Notes: generated from the letters alone by a model not told the origin. DNA of 64,000 nt from Klebsiella sp. RHBSTW-00484 (GCF_013705725.1 NZ_CP055481.1:5208001-5272000); one strand, 5' to 3'; shown: positions 11,435 through 21,180, counted from the first letter of the stretch. A program made the numbers and translations.

Positions 11435-12334
11435 TTATGCCTGCGGTGGCGTGAAAAGCGCCGAATAATCTCGGTTACAGATACGCTGTACTGCCGGATG
11501 TTGAATCATCCTTTCCGCGAAGATAGCGTGATACTCTTCCATCACGTTGTCCATCCGTCCGATCTCAACTATCGATTTATCACTATAAAAGTCATGAACA
11601 TATAGCGTTGGCGCAACGAAAATAGCGTTATGAGCCGCGCCGAAGGCTTTCATCAGCGCCGCATCATCAAACTCTCCCAGAATTTCTACCTTTAATCCCT
11701 GCGAGTTAAACCAGTTGAGCAGCTTACGCCCCAGCATCGAGCGGCGTCCGGGGATCAGTAATCGACGTTCTTCCAGGCAGGCCGGGAACGGCTTTTTCGG
11801 CGGCGGATTCATACACCAGAAGCTAACGCTACATTCGCCGATTTTCACCGAAAACAGCCCTTCCTGCTGAGTGGAGTCGATAGGGCAATCGGAGATGATC
11901 ATGTCGAGTTTATGCTGGCTTAGCTGCTCAAGCAGCATTTCGTGGGTCGATTCAAAACAGCGTAAATGGATCTGTTCGTTGCCGACGACCGCGGCATCAA
12001 GGACGCCGCTAACCAGCCTTTTCGACAGCGCATCCGCGACGCCGACATCAAACAGCAGATTGGACTCTTTGCGATAGTTAACGATATCCAGCATTTCCTG
12101 GCTCAGCGTAAACATGCGGTCAGCATAGCGGAAGACCAGCTCCCCGAGTTCACTGGGCTCCAGCCCTCTTCCTTTACGTTTGAACAACTTCCCCTGCAGG
12201 CGTCCTTCCAGCGCTTTAATCTGCCCGGTGATGGTTTGCGGCGTCAGAAACAACGCCTCTGCCGCGCCGACGACAGAGCCTTCCTTGTAAACATGCCAGA
12301 AGTAGTACAGATGGTTGTAGTTGATATGCGACAT
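11435..12334 (-). CDS. nhaR: LysR-type activator NhaR
   Basis: Sodium-responsive LysR-family activator of nhaA. The N-terminal winged helix-turn-helix ([26 protein letters not shown]...) and the effector domain are collinear with E. coli NhaR over the full 299 residues (301 in E. coli). It lies 52 bases downstream of nhaA in the same direction, as in the known nhaAR operon. A GGAGAGCC/GGCTCTCC hairpin sits in the gap and may lower nhaR expression relative to nhaA. Confidence 0.96.
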   Translation of the reverse strand: MSHINYNHLYYFWHVYKEGSVVGAAEALFLTPQTITGQIKALEGRLQGKLFKRKGRGLEPSELGELVFRYADRMFTLSQEMLDIVNYRKESNLLFDVGVADALSKRLVSGVLDAAVVGNEQIHLRCFESTHEMLLEQLSQHKLDMIISDCPIDSTQQEGLFSVKIGECSVSFWCMNPPPKKPFPACLEERRLLIPGRRSMLGRKLLNWFNSQGLKVEILGEFDDAALMKAFGAAHNAIFVAPTLYVHDFYSDKSIVEIGRMDNVMEEYHAIFAERMIQHPAVQRICNRDYSALFTPPQA

Positions 12335-12357
12335 GCTTCTCTCCCTGATAATGTCCA

Positions 12358-12378
12358 GGAGAGCCGTAACGGCTCTCC
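12358..12378 (-). other. Hairpin in the nhaA-nhaR gap
   Basis: An 8-bp perfect inverted repeat (GGAGAGCC / GGCTCTCC, loop of 5) lies between the nhaA stop and the nhaR start. There is no T run, so it looks like an mRNA-processing or partial attenuation element rather than a full terminator. Confidence 0.5.
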
Positions 12379-12386
12379 GTGAGTTG

Positions 12387-13562
12387 TTAAGCAGCGTAGC
12401 CCGACTCCGTTACGCGCTTACGCAGTATGATGTATCCCGTGACTGCCGATAATATCGATCCAATCAGGATGCCAAGCTTGGCCCAGTTGATCAATCCCGG
12501 GTCAACGGTACTGAAAGCCAGTGTGGCGATAAAGATCGACATGGTGAAGCCAATCCCGCACAGAATGCCGACCGCCATAACCTGCTTACAGGTTGTGCCT
12601 TCCGGCAGCGAGGCCCATTTCATCTTCAGCGCCAACCAGCAAAATGCACTGATCCCAAGCGGCTTACCAATAAACAGCCCGGCGATGATACCCAGCGGCA
12701 GCAGAGAGGTTAGCCCTTCAATCGTCACGCCCTGCAGCGAGACCCCCGCATTGGCAAAGGCGAACAGCGGCAGGATTAAGAATGCCACCCATGGATGCAG
12801 AACGTGCTCAAGCTGCTTCGCCGGAGATTTACCGTTCTGCTCTTTTAGCGGGATCATAAAGCCAACAATAACCCCGGCCAGCGTCGCATGAACGCCTGAT
12901 TTTAATACCGCAGTCCAAAGCACCGCACCGACCAGAATGTAGATTCCGGTGCGCCGCACGCCGCTCAGATTTAACGCCGCCAGAACAACGATTGCCCCCG
13001 CAGCAACGATCAATGACAGCACTGAAAGATCGTTGGTATAGAACAGGGCAATAATAATAATCGCCCCAAGGTCATCAATGATGGCCAGCGCCATCAGGAA
13101 GATCTTCAGCGCGGCGGGAACCCGATTGCCCAACAGCGCCAGGACGCCCAACGCAAAAGCGATATCGGTCGCTGCCGGAATCGCCCATCCTTCTCTGGCA
13201 ATCGGATCCTGGGCATTAAACGCCAGGTAGACTAATGCCGGAACTACCATGCCACCTAATGCCGCTACGACCGGGAATACGGCCTGACGACGGCTGGCTA
13301 ACGCCCCCTGGTTCATCTCACGCTTAACTTCCAGTCCAATCAGCAGGAAAAAAACCGCCATCAGCGCGTCGTTAATCCACAACAGCATGTTTTTGTTGAT
13401 CTCTAACGCGCCCACGCGCAGCTGAACCGGCGTTTCCAGAAAAGTGTGATAAAAACCACTGGTCACGCCAGTATTTGCCAATAACATCGCCAACACGGCG
13501 GCGAAGATTAAGATAATGCCCCCGGAAGCATCGCTACTAAAAAAACGCTGCAGATGTTTCAC
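12387..13562 (-). CDS. nhaA: Na+/H+ antiporter NhaA
   Basis: Electrogenic inner-membrane antiporter that exports Na+ (or Li+) in exchange for H+. The conserved ion-site segment [13 protein letters not shown] with the two adjacent Asp is present, as are [19 protein letters not shown] and [14 protein letters not shown] choose a GTG start at 13562 (reading [14 protein letters not shown] next), giving 391 residues against 388 in E. coli. An AAGGTGAGAG ribosome-binding site precedes it. The frame stays open another 65 codons, but that stretch is AT-rich and has no family similarity. Downstream in the operon is its activator nhaR. Confidence 0.95.
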   Translation of the reverse strand: MKHLQRFFSSDASGGIILIFAAVLAMLLANTGVTSGFYHTFLETPVQLRVGALEINKNMLLWINDALMAVFFLLIGLEVKREMNQGALASRRQAVFPVVAALGGMVVPALVYLAFNAQDPIAREGWAIPAATDIAFALGVLALLGNRVPAALKIFLMALAIIDDLGAIIIIALFYTNDLSVLSLIVAAGAIVVLAALNLSGVRRTGIYILVGAVLWTAVLKSGVHATLAGVIVGFMIPLKEQNGKSPAKQLEHVLHPWVAFLILPLFAFANAGVSLQGVTIEGLTSLLPLGIIAGLFIGKPLGISAFCWLALKMKWASLPEGTTCKQVMAVGILCGIGFTMSIFIATLAFSTVDPGLINWAKLGILIGSILSAVTGYIILRKRVTESGYAA

Positions 13563-13763
13563 TTTTACTCTCACCTTGCTGGTCAACAATTCGATAAAAG
13601 TATAATACAGGCGGCAAAACATCGAAAAAATAAGTTTTAAATTGCCTTTATGATCGGTTTTTACGAATAAATGAATGTCGAGAATTTGCCTTATCAATGA
13701 TATGGGCAAGCTTAAACCAATCCTAACAATCCAATGGCAAGCGGTACTGACGGGCAATTCCCG

Positions 13764-14063
13764 TCAATCATAAACCACCCGAAGTAATGTCAGTTGCTTA
13801 TCCTCATCCAGATAGTTTTTCTCAATCGTGGCATGGGGGGAAGTCGTGGGGACAACGAGATTTTCCACCGTGATATGGCGCTCAACGCGATCCTCTCGGT
13901 GGCATAAAATATCGGAGGTTCCCGTTTCATTCCAGCAACCCGCAGTGATCACGCTACCAGAGAATCTGAGCTGTCCGCCGGAAGCGGCAAGCGCGCAGCC
14001 AATAAAAAAAAGCGGCATGATCACGGTCGGAACCACATAACGGACGAGAGGCGTTTTATCCAT
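13764..14063 (-). CDS. Short pilin-like exported protein
   Basis: 99-residue secreted protein at the distal end of the fimbrial operon. A hydrophobic signal peptide (PTVIMPLFFIGCALAAS) is followed by GGQLRFSGSVITAGCW, which is like the N-terminal strand and first Cys of fimbrial subunits; a second Cys lies in DILCHRED. It ends with VYD and is far shorter than a pilin (about 150 mature residues), so it lacks much of the Ig-like fold. CAGGAG ribosome-binding site. Possibly a fimbrial terminator or regulator of assembly, or a decayed subunit; the first seems likelier because frame, signal and RBS are intact. Confidence 0.6.
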   Translation of the reverse strand: MDKTPLVRYVVPTVIMPLFFIGCALAASGGQLRFSGSVITAGCWNETGTSDILCHREDRVERHITVENLVVPTTSPHATIEKNYLDEDKQLTLLRVVYD

Positions 14064-14125
14064 AATTCGGCACTCCTGTATTTGATCTCACCGGGGCGCG
14101 ACCGCCCCGGTGCATAGCGCCGACC

Positions 14126-14971
14126 TTAGCCTTTTGCTTTCTGAATCGCCATTTGCAGGGCGTCCTGCGATGAACTTCCTGGCATCACCGAAACGCGGTT
14201 GGCCTCCGCCGTTTTTGACTGCGGCATCACCACGAACGCAGGCGTACCGGAGAAATTCATATGCTGAGCCAGCGCCTGATTTGTCAGCAGCGCATCATGT
14301 ATCGCACCGCTATCCTGCGCCTGTTTAACCTCCGCAATCTTTTCCTTCGTCAGATAATGCTGCGCAAGGCCGTAGACATCTTGTTCCGCTAGCGCACCCT
14401 CGACTTTACCTGTGGCATATAACGCATTGTGCCAGTCGAGATATTTCGCACCACCATCAGTTAACCACACCTGCTCACCAACTCGTGCCGCCAGCCCGGA
14501 AACCGGCCAGCGCGAAGAGAAGATAGGGAACTCTTTGAAAATAAAGCGTGTATCCGGGTTGGCTTTGATCAGGTTCTCAACGACCGGCGCCATCTTGCTG
14601 CACCAGGAACACTGGTAATCAAAAAACATGACCACCGCTGATTTCGCATCAGCCGGGCCGACTGATGGGCTGGCGCTACTCAGCAATCCTGACTGGTACT
14701 GTAGCGCCAGCTGCGTATAGGCTTGCTGTTGGGCAATTTGCTGACGTTGATGCAGGGTTTCGCTGGCAGCAATCAAGAATTCAGGGTGGTTCGCCAGATA
14801 CGTCGCCACCGCTTCGCCGACTTTATCCGGGTGGCTGGCGATATACGCTTCGGCCGCAGGGCCAATCTGCGATGCCGGGTCGCTGTCAGTTGCCAGCGCA
14901 GGTAATGAAATCGCGCCGCTCGCCAGCGCCAGGACCGCCAGTCGGGTCAGTTTTAAAGATGAAAAATGCAT
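14126..14971 (-). CDS. Fimbria-associated DsbA-like thiol oxidoreductase (BcfH-like)
   Basis: Periplasmic thioredoxin-fold protein. An N-terminal signal peptide (LAVLALASGAISLPALA) precedes a helical region (likely oligomerisation, as in ScsC/BcfH) and a DsbA-type domain with the CxxC motif CSWC (Cys121/Cys124 for this start) and a cis-Pro loop in SGTPAFVV. I prefer the ATG at 14971 because GAGAG lies 8 bases upstream; the ATG at 14986 is also possible (286 residues). It follows the second chaperone gene, as bcfH follows bcfG in Salmonella, and probably oxidises or isomerises disulfides of pilins, usher or adhesin. Confidence 0.85.
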   Translation of the reverse strand: MHFSSLKLTRLAVLALASGAISLPALATDSDPASQIGPAAEAYIASHPDKVGEAVATYLANHPEFLIAASETLHQRQQIAQQQAYTQLALQYQSGLLSSASPSVGPADAKSAVVMFFDYQCSWCSKMAPVVENLIKANPDTRFIFKEFPIFSSRWPVSGLAARVGEQVWLTDGGAKYLDWHNALYATGKVEGALAEQDVYGLAQHYLTKEKIAEVKQAQDSGAIHDALLTNQALAQHMNFSGTPAFVVMPQSKTAEANRVSVMPGSSSQDALQMAIQKAKG

Positions 14972-15003
14972 AGAATAAACTCTCATTCCAGGGGGTAAAC
15001 AGG

Positions 15004-15708
15004 TCAGCGTGCAAGCGACGTATTCGCCGTTATCGGCAGCAGCACCCGACCATAATCATTGATGCTTTGCCAGCGCACAGCGCAGGTATGCACCTGCTGG
15101 CACCATGGGGTTTTGCGCGTTGAAAAAGGGGCAACGACGCCCGCCGTATCGACAGGCTTGCCGTTAGTATTGAGCAGGAAAAGCGTGACGTAATAAGGAC
15201 TGGGGTTCTGCACCTCCAATCCCTCCCGGGTCAGAGTCCAGCGCAATTGCCGGTACGCCTGCTGCGGCTCACCCGCCAGGCCGGAAGGGCGATAGATAAG
15301 CTTCAGCGCGGAACGAAACGCCATCTGTAAGCTGTTGACGCCAGGTTTTCCGGAGGGGATCGCGGCAATACTTAAGGTAAACAAACTTTCCCGATCGACG
15401 GGCAAACTGTCGCCAGTCCAGGTCACGCGCAGCGTATTCTCCTGCCCCGCCGCAAGGCGAAACAGCGGCGGCGTGATGACAAACGGAGGCTGACCTCCAG
15501 GGGTAACAACCCCGCCGGGCCAACGTTGTGCCGATTGAATATGGCTATCAATAAGCCAGCTTTCAGAGGTGGTATTGCTCACCGGGACGCTTAGCGTCGT
15601 CATCTTTGCGTTATAGATAAAACGCGTCCCGCCAATCACCACCCCCGCCTGCACCTGCGAAACCGGCAACAGCAGGACCATCAGGATAAAAAGAAGAAAC
15701 TTACTCAT
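15004..15708 (-). CDS. Second periplasmic fimbrial chaperone (BcfG-like)
   Basis: PapD-family chaperone that donates a beta strand to pilins in the periplasm. A signal peptide (FLLFILMVLLLPVSQVQA) is followed by GGTRFIYNAKMTTLSVPVSN, the conserved FVITPPLFRL, NTLRV and SLPVDRESLF motifs, and the C-terminal NPSPYYVTL. Start at 15708 (MSKFLL) gives 234 residues and overlaps the upstream minor-pilin gene by 8 bases; the longer frame is not supported. It is the second chaperone of the operon and may be dedicated to the adhesin or the minor subunits. Confidence 0.9.
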   Translation of the reverse strand: MSKFLLFILMVLLLPVSQVQAGVVIGGTRFIYNAKMTTLSVPVSNTTSESWLIDSHIQSAQRWPGGVVTPGGQPPFVITPPLFRLAAGQENTLRVTWTGDSLPVDRESLFTLSIAAIPSGKPGVNSLQMAFRSALKLIYRPSGLAGEPQQAYRQLRWTLTREGLEVQNPSPYYVTLFLLNTNGKPVDTAGVVAPFSTRKTPWCQQVHTCAVRWQSINDYGRVLLPITANTSLAR

Positions 15709-16225
15709 AGGCGAGAATAAACGTTGCTGAAGCATTAGCCGTTCCGGCGATAACCGCGCTGCCGTCAGCAATATAGCGGGCATAAAATTGTAAGTGAGCG
15801 GAAGCCTGCCCCGAGGAGAGCGCCATCACTTCACTCTCTTGCCCTAACGGAATCAGGTTTTTATCTTTGTCATAGAGGCCAATCCCAACGCCAGTGGCAT
15901 CGTCAGCCCCTTCGACCAGCGCCAGCAGGTCCGCATTTCGCCCGTTTGCCGTGCCGCTGAAGCTCACCGTAACGCCGCTGACGGTGCTACCGCAGTTCTG
16001 CAAATCAATGGCAAAAGGCTGCCAGGCAGAGCCATCGCCAGCCTGGTAAAACTGGCGGTTCGACACGGTTCCCATATCCACATCAATATTTTCTGAATCC
16101 GGCGACAACGTACAGGTGTTATCGGTAATCGTACCGGTAACATAGACCCGCCCGTCATGGGCCTCTGTTTTCCCCAGCGCCAGAACGAAATAAGCCATGC
16201 AGGCCAAATAAAAATGCTTGTTCAT
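15701..16225 (-). CDS. Minor fimbrial subunit (BcfF-like)
   Basis: 174-residue exported type-1-like pilin. Signal peptide ends near GKTEA; the mature part has VTGTITDNTCTLSP (first Cys) and LQNCGSTVSGVTVSF (second Cys), and ends ATFILAYE with the penultimate Tyr of the beta-zipper motif. I use the ATG at 16225, since AGGTGG lies 5 bases before it and overlaps the stop of the preceding gene; a GTG three codons earlier is less likely. Tandem with a similar subunit gene. Confidence 0.88.
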   Translation of the reverse strand: MNKHFYLACMAYFVLALGKTEAHDGRVYVTGTITDNTCTLSPDSENIDVDMGTVSNRQFYQAGDGSAWQPFAIDLQNCGSTVSGVTVSFSGTANGRNADLLALVEGADDATGVGIGLYDKDKNLIPLGQESEVMALSSGQASAHLQFYARYIADGSAVIAGTANASATFILAYE

Positions 16226-16234
16226 CGCCGCCAC

Positions 16235-16771
16235 CTATTCGTATTGCAAGTCAAAATACATCACCGCCGTGGCGTTACCGGAGGTAACCGTCGGTTGCGT
16301 GGATTTGTAACGAATATAGAAAGAGAGCGTGTTGCGTCCGGCCTTCAGCGGATAAACCACCGAGTCGCTGTTATTCATGCTGACGTCATCCTGGTCTTCA
16401 TCGAGAAGCTCTACGCCAACGCCGCTGGCCAGCATATTCTCGCTGCCCATACCGGTATCGGTCAGTGCCAGTAGAGACGGGTCATTGCTATCCGCCGTAC
16501 CGGTAAACCAGATTTTGGTTCCCGTGATCCCACGCGAACAGTTCTTCAGGTTGATGTTAAACGGCTTAAACTTCGTCGTCGTTCCGGTCGAGGGGAAATC
16601 TTCAACCGAAAACTGCCCTAAATCGATGCTCTGACTGAGGCTGGAAAGCTCCACATCGCAGGTTTGCGCCACAATCGTGCCGGTGAACTCCAAATTGTTG
16701 CCGGTATCATCGGCCTGGCAAAATGAGCACCAGCACAGAGGAACTAAAAATAATCCACGTTTTAAATTCAT
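16235..16771 (-). CDS. Minor fimbrial subunit (BcfE-like)
   Basis: 178-residue exported pilin. Signal peptide ends near CWCSFCQA; the mature part has EFTGTIVAQTCDVEL and NLKNCSRGITGTKIWFTG, giving the conserved Cys pair, and ends VMYFDLQYE. The gene abuts the adhesin gene directly (its ATG follows the adhesin stop), so translation is likely coupled. Probably a tip fibrillum or adaptor subunit linking adhesin and shaft. Confidence 0.88.
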   Translation of the reverse strand: MNLKRGLFLVPLCWCSFCQADDTGNNLEFTGTIVAQTCDVELSSLSQSIDLGQFSVEDFPSTGTTTKFKPFNINLKNCSRGITGTKIWFTGTADSNDPSLLALTDTGMGSENMLASGVGVELLDEDQDDVSMNNSDSVVYPLKAGRNTLSFYIRYKSTQPTVTSGNATAVMYFDLQYE

Positions 16772-17779
16772 TTAGTCGAAGTCCACCCGTAGATTAGCCA
16801 GGGCAGTAAATACGCCCTCGACAGGGGTTTCTCCGGTTGTGCTGACGGGGTATGCCTGTAGCGAAATATTGGCCTTGCCCGCATCGTCGGTCACAAAAGG
16901 TTCCACGCTGCTGGTATCGTTTGGCGTCAATACCGCGCCCTCGTTGGTTTCAACCACCACACCTACATCCGGATTATCGGACGCAATGGCCTGGCTAACG
17001 TTGCTGTCCGCCGTCGCGATGAGTCTCAGGCTTAAATTGACCTGCGAATCCACTCCGCTGCATTTCACCGGCACATTGAATTTTTTAATTTTGACGCCCG
17101 TTGGTTTCTTTCCTGCGTGGGTAAAGCCCCCGCTATAGAGCGAACCGAAATCCACCAAAATGGTCTGCCCGGCGTTGATCTCGCAGCTTTGCGGGACGGT
17201 CACCGTGCCGCTGTAACTAATGTTGTAAACCACGTCGCTGAGTGGGTCGTTTGCCGCCGTGGTCACATAAACGCTGAACATCGTTTTTGGCGCGATAGTG
17301 ACGGTGCCGACAAAAGGTTTAACGATCTTGAGCTGAAAAGTCAGATTTGAGTCATGAATGGCAAAACTTTCGCCCGAGGTCGCATTAGCGCGACTTCCCA
17401 TGTAAACGTAGTTAGCTGGAGGATAGATTTTTTCTCCTGATGCGCCATCTATGCGGATAGCACCTTCCAGATAAGTCGAATCCAGTGCCATATACTGCCA
17501 GCCGCTGCGGGTTTCCACGATCGGCGATGAAGCGACGTAGGAGCGGTAACTTCGCCCCGACGAAGATAAATCCGTAGGACAAACCGCCTGCACGCTCGTA
17601 TCCTGGCGCTTCACCAACGATATCGTATTCCCGGCCTGGTTTTGCGCTGCCGTCAGCGTCTTACTCAGGTCATAATCGACGCTGGAGGGCGAACCATTGG
17701 TATTCTGGCACACCTCAGCCAGCCCAATACGGCTCAGCAGCAGTCCCACCAGCAGGATAAATAGCAGGCGTATCTTCAT
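16772..17779 (-). CDS. FimH-like two-domain fimbrial adhesin (BcfD-like)
   Basis: 335-residue exported protein, about twice the size of a pilin. Signal peptide (LLFILLVGLLLSRIGLA) is followed by an N-terminal receptor-binding domain (about 22-190) and a C-terminal pilin domain (from about GTVTVPQSCEINAGQTI to the end NLRVDFD). This is the two-domain tip-adhesin layout. It directly abuts the usher gene upstream. The binding domain is not recognisable by motif, so its receptor is unknown. Confidence 0.88.
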   Translation of the reverse strand: MKIRLLFILLVGLLLSRIGLAEVCQNTNGSPSSVDYDLSKTLTAAQNQAGNTISLVKRQDTSVQAVCPTDLSSSGRSYRSYVASSPIVETRSGWQYMALDSTYLEGAIRIDGASGEKIYPPANYVYMGSRANATSGESFAIHDSNLTFQLKIVKPFVGTVTIAPKTMFSVYVTTAANDPLSDVVYNISYSGTVTVPQSCEINAGQTILVDFGSLYSGGFTHAGKKPTGVKIKKFNVPVKCSGVDSQVNLSLRLIATADSNVSQAIASDNPDVGVVVETNEGAVLTPNDTSSVEPFVTDDAGKANISLQAYPVSTTGETPVEGVFTALANLRVDFD

Positions 17780-20389
17780 TTAGCGGCATTCCACATGTTG
17801 TCGCACCAGGGTCTGCCGGGTTGCGGGAAGTTGATAATGCACGAGGCATTGTTGTGAAGCCTCGCGGCCCCACTGCACTTTTAGCGTTCCCTGCGGGCTC
17901 AGTCCGGATAGGTAGACCTCGCCATCATCGCCAACAATAGCCTCTTGCGCAGGGGCATCGGTCGAGGCGGTCGCGCCAAACGGTATCGGCTGCCCGCCAT
18001 GTAGAAGTGTCAGGAGCGCACGTTCGCCGACCCGCGCTTTAAAGTTGGCCAGCACCAGCGCGCCCTGGGTAGGCACGACGTTGACGACGGCGTCATCGAT
18101 ATCAACATCATCCGCCATGGAGTTCACATCCAGGGCCATGCGGTTTTGTCGATAGGTCGTGGCATAAGGCACCACGGCATAGCCCCGGCTATCGGTATGA
18201 ATGCCCGGTTGGTCATCAATATTGACGTTTTCTGCTCCCGGCGCGGCGATCAACACGTTGGTATCCCCAAGCGGCTGGCTCAACGTCACACCATGCGCGT
18301 GCGCCACAATGCCGCCGCTCAGGCCGTAGTTAACCTGCTGGTAATCGCCGTTATCGCTAGTGTTGTAACCCGCATTAACATTGCCCTCGGCACCATCATA
18401 TTCGAGACTAGCCGAACTGCTTTCACCAACACCCTGGTTCTGATAGCCCTGCTGCACGCTGTAGCTGAGGTTATTTTGATCCAGCAAAGTGCCGCTGAGT
18501 CCGGCGTTTTGCGTGACGCCGCCGTGCTGATCCGTGCTGGTACTGAAGGTGGCGTAGATATTGTGGTTTTTATGCGTAATGTCGTCGTTGTGGTGTAGCC
18601 ACTGCCCCAGCGGCAGCGAGATGTTCAGGGCAAAAAGCTGGTCGCTTTTATCCTCGCCCGGCGCACGGCTTTGGTTGTAGGAAAGGCTCCATGATACGCC
18701 CGCCAGGGTATCGCTATACCCTACCTGCAGCAGCGTGTTTTTCTCATCGGTGTGCCAATAGCTCTGCTGGCTGCCGGTAACATACAGAGAGCCCAAATGG
18801 CCCAGTTGCTGAGAGATATTCAACTGAATTTTGCCGCGTTTGGTGTAATACAGATTGTAATAATCGTTCCAGTTACGCTGATCCTCATCCTCGTCGGTCG
18901 GCCCGTTGTAGCCCGACATCCGTTTCCAGGCCGTATCATCGAGAGTATAAAAACCCGATGTCGAATAACGATAACCGAGCAACTGGAAATTAGTCCCCAG
19001 GCTATTCAGCGATTTAGCGTACAGAAAACGCATCGATTGCCCCTGATGTTCGCTATCGTCCGCCAGGGTGCTGTATGCCTGAGTGACGTCGATGGATACC
19101 GCGCCCCAGTCGCCCAAATTGGCCCCCGTTCCTAACGCTAGCGCGCGATAGTGGTCAGAAAACTGCGTCCCACCATAGACGGTAAAACCGTGCGGCAGGC
19201 CCCACATCAACGTCGCCTGAGCAAACTTCACATCCTCTTTTTGGCTACTGTCGCCGCGATAGCTCGCCACCGTGGCCGCATATTTCAGCCGCCCTTCGCG
19301 TTGCAAAACCGGTACCGCGGAATACGGCACGCTATAGCGGGTGACGCTGCCATCGGCTTCTTTAACCTCAACGCTCAAATCCCCGCTGGAGGCTGTGGAA
19401 TAAAGGTCATTAATGGTAAATGCGCCGGGTGAAACGTAGCGCTGGTCGATGATGTAGCCATTCTGGCGGATCGTTATCTGAGCATTGCTTTTGGCGATAC
19501 CGTGAATGGTCGGCGCAAAACCTTTCATGCTGTCGGGCAGCATATTGTCATCAGAGGCGAGCTGCAGGCCGCGAAAGGGCAAGCTATCAAATACCGCCGA
19601 GGGCGTGTAGCTATCCCCCGCCGTCAGCTCACTTTTCAGCGCCGCCAGATCGCGCTCCACGTAGGTGCTGATATGCTGCCAGTCGCTTTTGTTGTTCTCG
19701 CTGCCGCTGTTGTAGTTCCAGGTGGAATAGTTACGCAAACGCCAGGCGCCCAGATTCAGGCCGCCGTTCAAACCAAGAAACAAGGTGTTATCGTTAACGC
19801 CACCTTCACTACGATCCCGGCTATTCGCACCGGTAAACGTATAATTGAGCAATAGCGCGTTGATGCCTTCATCCCAATATTGCGGCGAAATATAGCCTCT
19901 GGCGCTATTCTTCATCGCCGCCTGAGGAATGCTGATATTCAGACGTTGCTGGGTAAAATCAAACCGGGTATAGGCTGCCGGAATGGCTGCTGCGATATCC
20001 GCACATCCCTTCGCTCCCGATGTCAGTAATGTTGGAAAAGCCTCAACATTGACCTTCATGGCATTGAGCATATCGGGCGTCAGGCAGGCGCTGAGCCCAG
20101 AGTCATCGGCTGAGGCTTGCGTCACCGTAGCAGTATTCGCTTTCGCGGCCTGGAAAGTAATATCACGGGTCGCCAGAAAGACGCCGTTCAGATAGACATC
20201 AACCCGATAGACGCCAGGGGCCTGGCCGTTGCCTTCAAAGCGCGAAAGATCGGCGATCTTCGACGGATCGTCGGATAAGAACGCGGGATTGAAATAGTTA
20301 TCCGCCCAGCTCTTCGGCAACGTCAACACGCACACCAGGGTCAGAGTCATCAGCAGCGGTTTACTGACGGACGGTGAATGACGCGTCAT
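17780..20389 (-). CDS. Fimbrial outer-membrane usher (BcfC-like)
   Basis: 869-residue FimD/PapC-family usher that forms the outer-membrane pore and assembly platform. Signal peptide (LLMTLTLVCVLTLPKSWA), N-terminal periplasmic domain with the FNPAFLSDD start and a Cys pair (SACLTPD...GAKGCADI), a 24-strand barrel with plug, and C-terminal domains ending with a Cys pair (QQCLVHY...HVECR). I start at 20389 (MTRHSPSVSKP); the longer frame to 20458 would run into the chaperone gene and puts 23 polar residues before the signal peptide. Confidence 0.95.
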   Translation of the reverse strand: MTRHSPSVSKPLLMTLTLVCVLTLPKSWADNYFNPAFLSDDPSKIADLSRFEGNGQAPGVYRVDVYLNGVFLATRDITFQAAKANTATVTQASADDSGLSACLTPDMLNAMKVNVEAFPTLLTSGAKGCADIAAAIPAAYTRFDFTQQRLNISIPQAAMKNSARGYISPQYWDEGINALLLNYTFTGANSRDRSEGGVNDNTLFLGLNGGLNLGAWRLRNYSTWNYNSGSENNKSDWQHISTYVERDLAALKSELTAGDSYTPSAVFDSLPFRGLQLASDDNMLPDSMKGFAPTIHGIAKSNAQITIRQNGYIIDQRYVSPGAFTINDLYSTASSGDLSVEVKEADGSVTRYSVPYSAVPVLQREGRLKYAATVASYRGDSSQKEDVKFAQATLMWGLPHGFTVYGGTQFSDHYRALALGTGANLGDWGAVSIDVTQAYSTLADDSEHQGQSMRFLYAKSLNSLGTNFQLLGYRYSTSGFYTLDDTAWKRMSGYNGPTDEDEDQRNWNDYYNLYYTKRGKIQLNISQQLGHLGSLYVTGSQQSYWHTDEKNTLLQVGYSDTLAGVSWSLSYNQSRAPGEDKSDQLFALNISLPLGQWLHHNDDITHKNHNIYATFSTSTDQHGGVTQNAGLSGTLLDQNNLSYSVQQGYQNQGVGESSSASLEYDGAEGNVNAGYNTSDNGDYQQVNYGLSGGIVAHAHGVTLSQPLGDTNVLIAAPGAENVNIDDQPGIHTDSRGYAVVPYATTYRQNRMALDVNSMADDVDIDDAVVNVVPTQGALVLANFKARVGERALLTLLHGGQPIPFGATASTDAPAQEAIVGDDGEVYLSGLSPQGTLKVQWGREASQQCLVHYQLPATRQTLVRQHVECR

Positions 20390-20411
20390 GGCATCAATTT
20401 CCAGCACAATG

Positions 20412-21092
20412 TTAGTGGCTCTGGCAAGTTTGCACTGGCGTGGTTGCGCCAAAGTCATTTACGGTTTGGAAAGTCGCCCGGCTTTCAGTGCTTTTTAACG
20501 TCAGTTCACTTTTCGGTGCAACCATCGTATTAGGCAGTTTTTGGTTTCCAGCGTGTATTTCTACCAAAGAAACGTAGTAAGGCGACGGATTGGCGACGGT
20601 TAATCGACCATTTTGACTATGGCAGCGCAGCATAGCGGGCGCATTCGAAGAAGGACCAGGTAAATCCTTAGGACGAATGAAAAGTTTAATTACGCTTTGG
20701 GTTGCGATTTGCAACGAATTTTTCGCCAGCGTTGTTTTATCGACTGAAGGAATGGCCTTGCTATTCAAATAGAAAACGCTTTCTCGATCGGTTGGCAAAG
20801 AGGGACCGACATACATAATCCGCAGCGTGTTCTCTTTTTTCGGCTGAATCACGAAGAGCGGCGGCGTGATAATAAAATCAGATGTCCGGCTGCCATCGGC
20901 ATTTGCGACCCAGGACTGAATTAAAAAGACGTTGCTATCAGAGGAGTTAATCACCGGAAGAGAGACTTGTTTACTCCCCTGCGGATAAATAACCCGGGTT
21001 GATCCCAGAGCGATACCGCCTGCGTGCGCCAGATTTATCATTCCTGTCATGGTCAGCAGCAGCGATATAATTTGAAGAGTTTTTTTAATCAT
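20412..21092 (-). CDS. Periplasmic fimbrial chaperone (BcfB-like)
   Basis: 226-residue PapD-like chaperone. Signal peptide ends at INLAHA; the mature protein begins GGIALGSTRVIYPQGSKQVS, the conserved N-terminal strand with the anchoring Arg. IITPPLFVIQ, NTLRIMYVG and SLPTDRESVFYLN are the subunit-binding and hinge motifs. Second gene of the operon, between the major pilin and the usher, as in most chaperone-usher operons. Confidence 0.95.
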   Translation of the reverse strand: MIKKTLQIISLLLTMTGMINLAHAGGIALGSTRVIYPQGSKQVSLPVINSSDSNVFLIQSWVANADGSRTSDFIITPPLFVIQPKKENTLRIMYVGPSLPTDRESVFYLNSKAIPSVDKTTLAKNSLQIATQSVIKLFIRPKDLPGPSSNAPAMLRCHSQNGRLTVANPSPYYVSLVEIHAGNQKLPNTMVAPKSELTLKSTESRATFQTVNDFGATTPVQTCQSH

Positions 21093-21136
21093 TTTTAAAT
21101 ATTCAGAAGGTTTTGTTCACAACATCGATAACGCCC

Positions 21137-21180
21137 CCTCCGCGCAACATGCACGGAGGAGAGCCTGATAACAAATCAGG
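21137..21180 (-). other. Tandem stem-loops after the major pilin gene
   Basis: Two short hairpins: CCTCCG/CGGAGG at 21137-21159 (loop of 11) and CCTGAT/ATCAGG at 21164-21180 (loop of 5), the second overlapping the pilin stop codon. Neither has a T run. In fimbrial operons such structures let the major-subunit mRNA accumulate above the usher mRNA; that role is inferred here. Confidence 0.55.

Noticed and set aside
13563..13757. 65-codon N-terminal extension of nhaA
   Set aside because: No NhaA homology, AT-rich, and a good ribosome-binding site precedes the GTG at 13562.
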